Source of the DNA: Treponema sp.
GTDB taxonomy: Bacteria > Spirochaetota > Spirochaetia > Treponematales > Treponemataceae
Reading direction: 5' to 3'
NCBI GenBank assembly: GCA_004554075.1
Contig: SFOB01000013.1
Location: forward strand, 1 to 38,545
Length of the DNA: 38,545 bases
Both the position numbers and the translations under genes were made by a program. Within the stretch, counting starts at the first letter, position 1. Each line of letters starts with the position of its first letter. Shown one piece after another: positions 1 to 7,599 of the stretch. The notes beneath the pieces are model-generated. The model did no database searches. It had not been told where the DNA came from and worked only from the letters and a program-made list of their open reading frames with translations.

Positions 1-925
1 GCAGCAGGGCGGCCGGCACATTGCTTATTACCTGACTTGCGGCAATTCCTGTTATGTAGGTCTTGAGCGGCGTAGAAAGTACTGACTTTATAAAATCAGA
101 AAAAGCCGGAATTGTAGAAAGCGTCTTTGTAAAAATAAAAAAGCCTACAAAAGTCAAAAGCAGGCTGTAATCAACCTTCTTAAAAAGACGCCAGTTGCAG
201 ACCAGCATTACAAGAACTGTTACTCCCAGCATAATCAGATAATTCACTACATGAAAAACTGCCAGAAGACAAAGAATAAAATCAGCTATATAAAAGAAGG
301 TTCTGAAATCAAGCTTAAGCTGAGCAGACTGGGTCTGTAAAACATTACCTGCAAAAACATTCTTTTTTCTTGTCAAAAATAAAATTATGACAGCAAGAAT
401 AAAAAGCGACGGCACTGCGATTTTTGCAGTAAGAGCAAAGAAGTCGAGCGCAGAAAACCCGTAATATGAAAAAAGATAAAGATTCTGTGGGTTTCCCATT
501 GGAGTGATGCAGGAACCAAGATTAGCCGCAAGAGTTTCCAGCACTACAATTTGCAGGGCCGGCAGATTAATGCGCTTAAAAATCAAAAGAGAAATAGGAA
601 CAAAAGTCAAAAGTGCCACGTCGTTTGTTACAAACATGGAAGAGAAAAAGACCAGATAAGTCATCAAAAAATAAAGAGAACGCTGGCTCTTACAAAGTCT
701 TAAAAGACGCGCCGCAATAAAGTCTAGAAAGTTCTGGCTCTGAAAGGCCTTTATCACAATCATAAGGGAGAACAAAACTGCAAGGGTTCGAAAATCAATT
801 GCCTGAAGGCAAAGCTCCGGAGCAGGTCTCACAAGACAAACAGCTGCAAGGGCCAGAATAATTGCAGCAAAGAGGACCGGCTCTCGTTTTATAAAGTTCT
901 TAAGATAGACAAATGGATTTTTCAT
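1..925 (-). CDS. SLC13/ArsB-like anion permease, C-terminus cut by window edge
   Basis: About 308 codons read from ATG at 923-925 to the left edge without a stop; the C-terminus lies outside the window. The protein is a polytopic membrane protein with hydrophobic segments near residues 17-35, 45-60, 85-115 and 160-185 and more beyond. The motifs MFVTNDVALLTFVP, NLGSCITPMGNPQNLYLF and ASQVISNVPAALL are the paired Asn-Asp and Pro-Asn-Pro type re-entrant hairpin signatures of the ion transporter superfamily that includes SLC13, ArsB and CitM. The likely role is cation-coupled anion uptake or efflux at the inner membrane. The substrate cannot be told from sequence. It is divergent from the alarmone synthetase gene. 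Family assignment is fairly secure; specificity is not. Confidence 0.8.
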   Translation of the reverse strand, partial: MKNPFVYLKNFIKREPVLFAAIILALAAVCLVRPAPELCLQAIDFRTLAVLFSLMIVIKAFQSQNFLDFIAARLLRLCKSQRSLYFLMTYLVFFSSMFVTNDVALLTFVPISLLIFKRINLPALQIVVLETLAANLGSCITPMGNPQNLYLFSYYGFSALDFFALTAKIAVPSLFILAVIILFLTRKKNVFAGNVLQTQSAQLKLDFRTFFYIADFILCLLAVFHVVNYLIMLGVTVLVMLVCNWRLFKKVDYSLLLTFVGFFIFTKTLSTIPAFSDFIKSVLSTPLKTYITGIAASQVISNVPAALL

Positions 926-1002
926 TGTTCAAAAAGAATATCACAAAGGCAAAAGGCGGGCAACGGCCATAAAATATAAGTTTTTTTCATTTGCCGAAAC
1001 CT

Positions 1003-1031
1003 TTGCACTTTTAGTATATTTTATATATAGA
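1003..1031 (+). promoter_or_regulatory. Putative sigma70-type promoter of alarmone synthetase gene
   Basis: TTGCAC at 1003-1008 and TATAGA at 1026-1031 are separated by 17 bp, in an AT-rich tract 47 bp upstream of the ATG at 1078. Read by eye only. Confidence 0.45.
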
Positions 1032-1077
1032 TACTAAATTAGCCGGCATATCCGGTAATGACAATTCTGGCAAAATT

Positions 1078-1779
1078 ATGAGCGACGAAATTATTGAAGA
1101 AACTATAATTGATGAGGCGTCAGCACTTCCGCCTTCCCTTATGAATAATCTGTCTGTTTCCGGCGATTTTTACAAAATGGCCTTCCAGTTCCAGCAGATT
1201 ATGATGATTTATGAGAGTGCAATTAAACAGATTGAAACAAAACTTGATATTCTAAACAAAGAAAGCAGCGTTAACAGAACCCGAAACCCTATCAGCACTG
1301 TAAAAAGCCGCATTAAGAGCCCTGAAAGCATTGCTCACAAGCTTGAAAAGAAAGGGCTTCCTATCAACTTTGAATCCATGATGAAGAACCTCAACGACAT
1401 TGCGGGTGTAAGGGTAATCTGTCCTTATATTTCTGATATTTATTCTGTGCGTGACATGCTTTTGAAACAGCCTGATTTAACACTGATTAAACAGAGCGAT
1501 TATATTGAAAATCCTAAGGAATCAGGCTACAGAAGCCTGCACCTTGTAATGGAGATTCCAGTCTATCTTTCTAAAACTGAGCATAATGTCCGCGTAGAAA
1601 TCCAGCTGCGCACAATTGCCATGGATTTCTGGGCAAGTCTTGAACATCAGCTGCGTTATAAAAACAGCGCCAAGGTACCGGACAGCGTAAGACGGGAATT
1701 ATTCCGCTGTGCAGAGACAATCGCCATGACCGACCGCGAGATGGAAGAGATAGCGATTGAATTGCAGGCATTGGATTAA
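1078..1779 (+). CDS. Small alarmone synthetase, RelA/SpoT-domain (p)ppGpp synthetase
   Basis: A 233-residue single-domain RelA/SpoT nucleotidyltransferase, which transfers pyrophosphate from ATP to GDP or GTP to make (p)ppGpp in the stringent response. Visible signatures are IKSPESIAHKLEKKG (about 77-92), DIAGVRVICPY (about 106-116), NPKESGYRSLHLV (about 143-155) and the substrate-site EIQLRTIAMDFWASLEHQLRYK (about 173-195). There is no HD hydrolase, TGS or ACT domain, so it is a short synthetase of the RelQ/YjbM/YwaC type rather than a long Rel. Its length is close to the usual 210-230 residues. No convincing Shine-Dalgarno sequence precedes the ATG. It stands alone between a divergent permease gene and an rlpA-like gene. 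Confidence 0.88.
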   Translation: MSDEIIEETIIDEASALPPSLMNNLSVSGDFYKMAFQFQQIMMIYESAIKQIETKLDILNKESSVNRTRNPISTVKSRIKSPESIAHKLEKKGLPINFESMMKNLNDIAGVRVICPYISDIYSVRDMLLKQPDLTLIKQSDYIENPKESGYRSLHLVMEIPVYLSKTEHNVRVEIQLRTIAMDFWASLEHQLRYKNSAKVPDSVRRELFRCAETIAMTDREMEEIAIELQALD

Positions 1780-1906
1780 TCTAAGAAAAATTGAAAACAG
1801 AAATGTTAAGCTTGTTTCTGCGGGGGATTTTCTCCTACTAAACCATGATACGTCGGCTTTTGGTTGGAAAGATTTCTTCAAAAAACTGATAAATCAGATT
1901 ATTTTT

Positions 1907-1940
1907 CCAACTAAATTGATGAAAACTCTATTTTAGTTGG
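1907..1940 (+). terminator. Possible weak terminator hairpin after the alarmone synthetase gene
   Basis: CCAACTAAA (1907-1915) and TTTAGTTGG (1932-1940) can pair over 9 bp with a 16-base loop, followed by a T-rich stretch. The hairpin is AT-rich and lies 128 bp after the stop, so the call is weak. Another small stem, GGTTG-GAA-CAACC, lies at 2019-2031. Apart from these and a TATACT -10-like box at 2001-2006, nothing else is recognised in 1780-2076. Confidence 0.3.
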
Positions 1941-2076
1941 GATTTTTCTTCGATTTTCATATCAAAAAGAGATTTTTCAGCCTATTTTGCCTTACTATTT
2001 TATACTAATTGCTTATTTGGTTGGAACAACCATCTCTCTTCAGAAGTTTTACCTTTAATCTGCCGATATTCTAAAC

Positions 2077-2811
2077 ATGAAAAGATTATTTAACCTTTTA
2101 ATGGTAACAACATTCGTATTTATATCACACCCGGCATTCTTATTTTCTCTTGAAGTCTACAAAACAGGTGTCACTGCTTCTTACTACGCTGAAGATTTTC
2201 ATGGAAAACGAACCTCTAATGGGGAGCGCTTTAATATGAATGATTTTACCTGCGCTCATAAGTCGCTGCCGTTTGGGACTATTCTTAAGGTTACTAATCT
2301 TGCAAATGGGAAGACCTGTGAGGTGCGGGTGAACGACCGTGGCCCCTTTGTTGCATCCCGTGAAATAGACCTTTCAAAGGCAGCTGCAATTAAGCTTGGA
2401 ATGATTGGCAGCGGAACAACAAAAGTAAAACTGGAAATAGTAAAGAAAGGGCCGAATACAAAGCTCAGCCAGCAGACTGCTGCCTCTGCCTCTAAGATTA
2501 TGGCAAAACTGGGCGGCAGCAGTTCGTCAAGCTCGAAGACATCCTCTACTCAAAAGAAAACCGTAAACCTGGCCCCCGGCACCTACTGGGACATCCAGCT
2601 GGGCGCCTTCTCATCAAAAGAAAATGCAAAAGATTTTGCCCGAAAGCTTTCCCGTGCCGGCTTTAAAGATATAGTCCTCCAGACCTCAGCCAGCCAGGGC
2701 ATAACCCGCGTGGCCATAAAAAAAGTGCCGGCCAGCAAAGTGACCGACACTCAAAATCAGCTTGCCGCAGCCGGCTTTAAAGACCAGAAACTGCGACAGC
2801 GAAAGGATTAA
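2077..2811 (+). CDS. rlpA: RlpA-like septal ring lytic transglycosylase with SPOR domain
   Basis: 244 residues. A hydrophobic N-terminal segment (about 6-23) looks like a signal peptide. It is followed by the double-psi beta-barrel of RlpA: GVTASYYAEDFHGKRTSNGE, AHKSLPFGTILKVTNL, VRVNDRGPFV and REIDLSKAAA (about 30-125). A Ser-rich linker (about 149-160) leads to a C-terminal SPOR domain (about 165-241, starting GTYWDIQLGAFSSKENA), which in known proteins binds denuded septal glycan. RlpA cleaves or remodels peptidoglycan at division sites, so this protein probably acts in the periplasm. The start is the only ATG that retains the signal peptide; no good Shine-Dalgarno sequence is visible. Its stop codon overlaps that of gdhA on the opposite strand. 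Confidence 0.9.
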   Translation: MKRLFNLLMVTTFVFISHPAFLFSLEVYKTGVTASYYAEDFHGKRTSNGERFNMNDFTCAHKSLPFGTILKVTNLANGKTCEVRVNDRGPFVASREIDLSKAAAIKLGMIGSGTTKVKLEIVKKGPNTKLSQQTAASASKIMAKLGGSSSSSSKTSSTQKKTVNLAPGTYWDIQLGAFSSKENAKDFARKLSRAGFKDIVLQTSASQGITRVAIKKVPASKVTDTQNQLAAAGFKDQKLRQRKD

Positions 2812-4166
2812 ACAAGACCCTGAGCTACCATTGCGTTAGCAACTTTTACGAAACCTGCAATGTTAGCACCTGCAACGTAGTTAACCCAGTTGCCATCTTT
2901 AGCACCAAACTTAACAGCTGTATCATAAGCGTTGTTATGGATGTTGATCATAATCTGGTGAAGCTTTTCATCAACTTCTTCTGCAGACCAAGCGAGGCGC
3001 TCGCTGTTCTGAGACATTTCAAGACCAGATGTTGCTACACCACCAGCGTTTGAAGCTTTTCCTGGAGCGTAGAGAATCTTTGCAGCGAGGAACTTGTTTA
3101 CAGCGTCGATGTTAGATGGCATGTTAGCACCTTCAGCAACAAGCTTTACACCGTTCTTCAAGAGCTTTTCTGCATCTTCACCGAGCAATTCGTTCTGTGT
3201 AGCACATGGGAATGCACAGTCAACTTTAACTTCCCAAACCTTCTTTCCAGCATAGTATTTTGCGTTAGGGAACTTCTTAACATATTCAGAAATACGACCG
3301 CGTTTTTCACCCTTGAGCTTCTTAACCCAGTCGAGCTTCTTCTGTGTAATACCTTCTTCATCGTAGATATATCCGTCAGAGTCAGAAAGTGTAACAACCT
3401 TTGCACCAAGCTGAATAAGCTTCTGAGCAGCGTAAGTAGCAACGTTTCCTGAACCAGAAACTGAACATACTTTTCCTTCGAAGTTGTCGCCAACTTTCTT
3501 GAGCATTTCCTGAGCAAAGTAGATAAGGCCATAACCAGTAGCTTCTGTACGGATCAAAGAACCACCGAATGTAAGTCCCTTACCTGTGAGAACTCCAGTA
3601 TACTCGTCGCGGATTCTCTTGTACTGACCAAAGAGGTAACCGATTTCGCGTCCACCAACGTTCTTATCACCAGCTGGAACGTCTGTATCTGCACCAATAT
3701 GGCGGTAAAGCTCTGTCATGAATGACTGACAGAAGCGCATTACTTCTTTATCTGATTTTCCGTGTGGATCGAAGTCTGAACCACCCTTTCCACCACCCAT
3801 TGGGAGTGTTGTAAGAGAGTTCTTGAGAACCTGTTCGAAACCAAGGAACTTAAGAACAGAGAGGTTTACTTCCTTAGAGAAGCGGAGACCTCCTTTGTAA
3901 GGTCCAATAGCAGAGTTGTACTGTACGCGGAAACCACGGTTTACGTGATACTTTCCTTTGTCATCCATCCAAGGTACTCTGAACTGAATAACGCGCTCTG
4001 GCTCTACCAGTCTTTCAAGAATAGCATTTGGCTCAAGTTCTGGCATTTTTGCAACAACAGGATCCAGAGTTGTCAAAACTTCTTCTACAGCCTGAAGGAA
4101 TTCAGGTTCATTTGCGTTCTTTGCTTTTACTTCTTCCCATACGCGGTTTACGTAAGCATTTTTCAT
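2808..4166 (-). CDS. gdhA: Glutamate dehydrogenase, hexameric type
   Basis: 452 residues, a normal length for the bacterial hexameric enzyme that interconverts 2-oxoglutarate plus ammonia and glutamate in the cytoplasm. Clear signatures are GPYKGGLRFSKEVN (about 87-100), the catalytic glycine-rich loop TLPMGGGKGGSDFDP, ADTDVPAGDKNVGGREIGYL and a Rossmann segment SVSGSGNVATYAAQKL. Overall similarity suggests the NADP-linked GdhA group, but cofactor preference is not proven by inspection. A strong GAGGAG ribosome binding site lies at about 4174-4179, just upstream of ATG 4166. The last codons overlap the convergent rlpA-like gene through a shared TTAA. Confidence 0.96.
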   Translation of the reverse strand: MKNAYVNRVWEEVKAKNANEPEFLQAVEEVLTTLDPVVAKMPELEPNAILERLVEPERVIQFRVPWMDDKGKYHVNRGFRVQYNSAIGPYKGGLRFSKEVNLSVLKFLGFEQVLKNSLTTLPMGGGKGGSDFDPHGKSDKEVMRFCQSFMTELYRHIGADTDVPAGDKNVGGREIGYLFGQYKRIRDEYTGVLTGKGLTFGGSLIRTEATGYGLIYFAQEMLKKVGDNFEGKVCSVSGSGNVATYAAQKLIQLGAKVVTLSDSDGYIYDEEGITQKKLDWVKKLKGEKRGRISEYVKKFPNAKYYAGKKVWEVKVDCAFPCATQNELLGEDAEKLLKNGVKLVAEGANMPSNIDAVNKFLAAKILYAPGKASNAGGVATSGLEMSQNSERLAWSAEEVDEKLHQIMINIHNNAYDTAVKFGAKDGNWVNYVAGANIAGFVKVANAMVAQGLV

Positions 4167-4214
4167 TTCGTTTTACTCCTCGGCAAATACATCTTCTGCA
4201 GTTAGACATCATTT

Positions 4215-4247
4215 TGCATAATTATGCATTCCCAAGGAATAAATATA
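4215..4247 (-). promoter_or_regulatory. gdhA upstream palindrome and -10 element
   Basis: A perfect 14-bp palindrome, TGCATAATTATGCA (4215-4228), lies downstream of a minus-strand TATATT -10-like box (plus positions 4242-4247). A TTTCAT -35-like hexamer lies 17 bp further up. The palindrome would fall in the early transcribed region and could be an operator; no regulator is identified. Confidence 0.4.
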
Positions 4248-4364
4248 CCACAAACCGCGTTTCTATGAAAAGTAGTAAAAGGGGAATTCAACCGAATTTT
4301 CGTTAATTTTTATTAAAGTTTTGAAGTAAAAATGAAGAATTATTTTTTGATATTTTGGGCGTTC

Positions 4365-4388
4365 CCGGCCGCGCCAGGTCGCGGCCGG
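4365..4388. repeat. GC-rich inverted repeat, first hairpin of the structured gap
   Basis: CCGGCCGCG (4365-4373) and CGCGGCCGG (4380-4388) form a perfect 9-bp stem with a 6-base loop. It is the first of several palindromes in the 386-bp non-coding gap between gdhA and pyrC. Confidence 0.75.
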
Positions 4389-4398
4389 TCGGCGCTTC

Positions 4399-4474
4399 CA
4401 CCCTTAATCGGAGTTCCGTTAAAACCGACAGTCCATCGGGACTGTCGGTTAGGAACATCCGAAAAATGGGGGTG
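4399..4474. repeat. Long imperfect palindrome with perfect 12-bp apex
   Basis: The apex pairs AACCGACAGTCC (4423-4434) with GGACTGTCGGTT (4439-4450) around a 4-base loop. Outside it, CGGAGTTCC (4409-4417) pairs with GGAACATCCG (4452-4461) with one bulge, and CACCC (4399-4403) pairs with GGGTG (4470-4474). The nested pairing over 76 bases argues for a selected structured element rather than chance. No T-tract follows on either strand. Confidence 0.7.
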
Positions 4475-4503
4475 TGAGATTCATCGAGCCTTACCTACGG
4501 ACG

Positions 4504-4533
4504 GTGCTTCGCACGGACGCCCTTCGGGCGTCC
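4504..4533. repeat. Tandem hairpins downstream of pyrC
   Basis: GTGC-TTC-GCAC (4504-4514) is followed immediately by GGACGCCC (4515-4522), loop TTC, GGGCGTCC (4526-4533), a perfect 8-bp stem. On the minus strand they lie 20-50 bases beyond the pyrC stop codon and could act as a 3' end or RNA-stability structure, although there is no uridine tract. Confidence 0.65.
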
Positions 4534-4552
4534 CCCTACAGTGCCTAACGCA

Positions 4553-6082
4553 TCAGCTCTCAAAAACTAATCTTCCATCAATAAAGAGGAACTTTACCTT
4601 GCCTGTAAGAGAGCGGCCTTCAAACGGAGTAGCCTTTCCCTTACTGTAAAATTTAGAGCTGTCCACTACCCATTCTTCGTCAGGATCCAGCATTGTAAGG
4701 TCTGCATCATAACCGTTTCTGAGAAGGCCTTTCTGAAGACCAAGCAGGCGGGCCGGAGAAGCAGACATTAGCTGGCTGAGGCGACGTGGATTAAACTGAT
4801 TATCTTTTACAAGAACAGAGTTACAAACTGCATAAGCGGTTTCGAGGCCGGTAAAGCCAGGAGCTCCTGCAGCCTTGTCGTCCAGAGTATGAGGTGCATG
4901 GTCTGTAGAAATTACATCTACAGTGCCGTCGCGCAGGGCTTCAAGAAGAGCAACTCTGTCGTCTTCACTGCGAAGAGGTGGATTAACCAGAGCCCTGATA
5001 TAAGGTTCGTCTGTGCCGCAGAGGGCTAAGTGATGTGGAGTGACTTCGCAGCTTACTGCAAAGCCGCCGCTGAGACGAGGATTTGGAACCGGCTGATATT
5101 TTTCACCGTCTTCAAAAGCCTGATATGCGGCATCTGCTTCGTCTGCGTTATAATCTGCCTCATCATCATATATTTCATTTTTAGCATCGCGCACAGCATT
5201 TATAGAAACTGCTGTACTTACATGTGCAATGTGAACGTGGCAGTCTGCCTGTTTTGCAAGCATAATATTACGAACTGTTGCAACGTCTTCTGCAAGTGCC
5301 AGGATTTCATTTGCCTTTGTAAGGGCTAAGTCTATACGGTCCAGAGCTTCGGCATTTCCTTCATCATCTTCATCAAAATCATCATCACCTGTACCCCAGG
5401 CAGAAAGCCCTACTCCCTTCATAATTTCAAGAGCTTCCTGGCGGAAAGGTTTTGCCTGAGCACCGAGAGTCATATCCTCACTGTGGCAGCTTACAATAAT
5501 ACCCTTTTCTGCAGCCTTGGTCATTCCTTCAAGCATGGCAGCAGAGGCTGGAACGTCGCGGCCGTCTTCTGTAATTACAGGAACGTATTTTTTTTCTACG
5601 AAATCAAGATGACTGGTATCGCTGCCTTCAAAATCTTTAGTAATACTTACTGTCTGGAAAAGATGAGTAAGACCAATTGCTGCAGCCTCGCGTTCAATTT
5701 TCATTGCCATTTCCATAGAAGAAACAACAGGATTTGTATTTGGCATGGCTACTATGGTTCCGTAGCCGCCGGCCGCCGCTGCGTGAAGTCCGGAATTAAG
5801 GTCTTCTTTCTGGGTTTGTCCCGGGTAGCGAAGATGCACATGCATATCAATAAAGGCCGGGGTAAGAGTGAGTCCGTGAGCATTAAAAAGTTCTATAGGG
5901 CACTTTTCTTCAAGGCCGTCTTCCGTGAGCACAGCGCGAGCCATTTTTTCCAGGGTCTCTGAGTTTGTATAATAACCCTGAAAAACCGATCGGATTTTTG
6001 CATCCATAACAAGTACGGCACCCGGAGTGTCCATACTCTCATCCAGAAGACGTGCGTTGTAAATTAAAGTAATTTTGCTCAC
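4553..6082 (-). CDS. pyrC: Dihydroorotase with acidic insertions
   Basis: 509 residues; third step of pyrimidine synthesis, cyclising carbamoyl-aspartate to dihydroorotate. Metal and catalytic signatures of the amidohydrolase family are present: HVHLRYPG (His81, His83), TEDG (Asp173), SCHSED (His200), HIAHVS (His287) and ISTDHAPH (Asp394), plus PNTNPV. It is longer than the usual ~430 residues because of two Asp/Glu-rich inserts, about 232-247 and 303-330, that sit between conserved blocks and do not disturb the motifs. The start codon is GTG, with AAGGAG 8-13 bases upstream that also contains the pyrI stop codon. Last gene of the pyrB-pyrI-pyrC operon. Cytoplasmic. Confidence 0.93.
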   Translation of the reverse strand: MSKITLIYNARLLDESMDTPGAVLVMDAKIRSVFQGYYTNSETLEKMARAVLTEDGLEEKCPIELFNAHGLTLTPAFIDMHVHLRYPGQTQKEDLNSGLHAAAAGGYGTIVAMPNTNPVVSSMEMAMKIEREAAAIGLTHLFQTVSITKDFEGSDTSHLDFVEKKYVPVITEDGRDVPASAAMLEGMTKAAEKGIIVSCHSEDMTLGAQAKPFRQEALEIMKGVGLSAWGTGDDDFDEDDEGNAEALDRIDLALTKANEILALAEDVATVRNIMLAKQADCHVHIAHVSTAVSINAVRDAKNEIYDDEADYNADEADAAYQAFEDGEKYQPVPNPRLSGGFAVSCEVTPHHLALCGTDEPYIRALVNPPLRSEDDRVALLEALRDGTVDVISTDHAPHTLDDKAAGAPGFTGLETAYAVCNSVLVKDNQFNPRRLSQLMSASPARLLGLQKGLLRNGYDADLTMLDPDEEWVVDSSKFYSKGKATPFEGRSLTGKVKFLFIDGRLVFES

Positions 6083-6094
6083 GGAATGCTCTCC

Positions 6095-6532
6095 TTATCT
6101 TCTCTCGCTGCCTGCAAGGTAAAGGGTATCGCAGTACTCGCAGCGGTAAACACCCTTTGTCTTGTCTGTAAGCAGGAAGGTTGGTTTTACGTAGTGCTCT
6201 GTCTGTGTAATGCAGCGGGGGTTCTTGCACTTGAAAACTCCCTGTACACGGCTAGGAAGTTCCATATTGATTTTGCGTACGATTTTTTCGTTTTCGATTA
6301 CGTTTACGCAGATGCTCGGATCAATAAATCCGAGAACTGAATAATCAATATTGATGATGTTATCGATTTTGATGATATCTTTTTTTCCTGATTTTTCTGA
6401 ATGCACATTCTGAATCAGGCAGGATGTAAATGGTGCCTTATCCAGGCCCAGCCACTGGTAAATTTCCCAGCCGGAACCAGCACGAATATGATCAATTACA
6501 AGTCCGTTTTTTATTGTATTTACGTTTAACAT
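6095..6532 (-). CDS. pyrI: Aspartate carbamoyltransferase regulatory subunit
   Basis: 145 residues, close to the typical ~150. The N-terminal nucleotide-binding domain (about 1-97) starts MLNVNTIKNGLVIDHI, as in known PyrI proteins. The C-terminal zinc domain has the four-cysteine pattern CKNPRC ... CEYC (about 105-136), which in the family docks on PyrB. Its presence predicts an E. coli-like ATCase allosterically controlled by nucleotides. The ATG overlaps the pyrB stop by one base (TAATG), implying translational coupling and balanced subunit synthesis. Only 12 bp separate its stop from pyrC. Confidence 0.95.
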   Translation of the reverse strand: MLNVNTIKNGLVIDHIRAGSGWEIYQWLGLDKAPFTSCLIQNVHSEKSGKKDIIKIDNIINIDYSVLGFIDPSICVNVIENEKIVRKINMELPSRVQGVFKCKNPRCITQTEHYVKPTFLLTDKTKGVYRCEYCDTLYLAGSERR

Positions 6533-7458
6533 TAGTCTATCGCTCCTGTCAATTTAGCAATCAGCGCCATACGAGCGTACATTCCGTACTTAACCTGCTT
6601 AAAGTAAGCGGCGCGAGGGTCATCATCAACCTCAGGGGTAATTTCGTTTACACGAGGAAGAGGATGAAGGACAATCATGTTCTTGCGGGCAAGCTTCATT
6701 TTTTCTGAGTCGAGAATGTAGCTGTCCTTAAGGCGGATATAATCCTGCTCGTTGAAGAAGCGCTCCTTCTGAACGCGGGTCATGTAGAGAACATCGAGCT
6801 GGTCGATTACAGCATCCAGGCTTTCTACAATTTCATACTGAACACCGGCCGGCTCAAGAACGTTTGTAATCAGATAGTCCGGAACGCTGAGCTCCTTTGG
6901 ACTTATGAAGATGTATTTATTTCCCTTAAAGTGGCGGAGGGCCTCGGCAAGAGAGTGAACGGTGCGTCCAAACTTAAGGTCGCCGCAGAAGCCTACTGTG
7001 TGATTTTCAAGACCACCGAGCAGCTGGCGGATTGTTACCAGGTCGGTAAGAGTCTGGGTCGGGTGGTAGTGGCCGCCGTCTCCCGCGTTGATAATCGGGC
7101 AGGCAGAATACTTGCTTGCGAGAAGTGCCGCACCCTCTTTTGGAGTTCGCATTGCAATTACATCGGCATAGCTTGAAACTACGCGGATTGTGTCGGCAAG
7201 AGTTTCTCCCTTTACAGTTGATGTATTGTCTGCATCAGAAAAGCCTTCTACCGAACCGCCCAGTCGCAGCATGGCCGCCTCAAAGCTGAGCCTAGTTCTG
7301 GTGCTTGGCTCAAAAAAAAGTGTCGCAAGAATTTTCCCGCGACACACATCTTGAAATGATTTAGGATCAACAATAATCTGCTCAGCCAAAGAACAAATTT
7401 CTTCGATTTCTGAAACCGAAAGATCATCCGGCTGAATTAAATGACGACCAGTTAGCAT
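6532..7458 (-). CDS. pyrB: Aspartate carbamoyltransferase catalytic subunit
   Basis: 308 residues, the normal length. It condenses carbamoyl phosphate and aspartate, the committed step of pyrimidine synthesis. The carbamoyl-phosphate loop FFEPSTRTRLSFEAAM (about 49-64), MRTPKEGAA, HPTQTLTDL and the aspartate-loop region HPLPRVNEI (about 265-273) are all present. ATG 7458 is preceded by an AAGGGG ribosome binding site. First gene of the pyrBIC operon, divergent from the GH13 gene, with a good promoter upstream. Confidence 0.96.
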   Translation of the reverse strand: MLTGRHLIQPDDLSVSEIEEICSLAEQIIVDPKSFQDVCRGKILATLFFEPSTRTRLSFEAAMLRLGGSVEGFSDADNTSTVKGETLADTIRVVSSYADVIAMRTPKEGAALLASKYSACPIINAGDGGHYHPTQTLTDLVTIRQLLGGLENHTVGFCGDLKFGRTVHSLAEALRHFKGNKYIFISPKELSVPDYLITNVLEPAGVQYEIVESLDAVIDQLDVLYMTRVQKERFFNEQDYIRLKDSYILDSEKMKLARKNMIVLHPLPRVNEITPEVDDDPRAAYFKQVKYGMYARMALIAKLTGAID

Positions 7459-7483
7459 TGGTTACCCCTTTTTGATTTTTGAC

Positions 7484-7512
7484 ATTTTAGCAAAAATTAC
7501 GGGATGTTACAA
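7484..7512 (-). promoter_or_regulatory. Putative pyrBIC promoter
   Basis: On the minus strand TTGTAA (plus positions 7507-7512) and TAAAAT (7484-7489) are separated by exactly 17 bp, about 26 bp upstream of the pyrB ATG. The short leader leaves no room for a PyrR-type attenuator. Confidence 0.55.
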
Positions 7513-7599
7513 TAATCTTGTATTCATCATTTAAAATCTTCTTTATATATTGCAAAGCATGGGTTAGAATTAATGTAACCTTATTATATGGAAGAAACT

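Noticed and set aside
4365..4533. Insertion sequence ends
   Set aside because: No transposase frame and no flanking target duplication were seen.
4332..4649. 105-codon plus-strand frame across the structured gap
   Set aside because: It runs through palindromes and into the pyrC end; composition follows the hairpins rather than codons.
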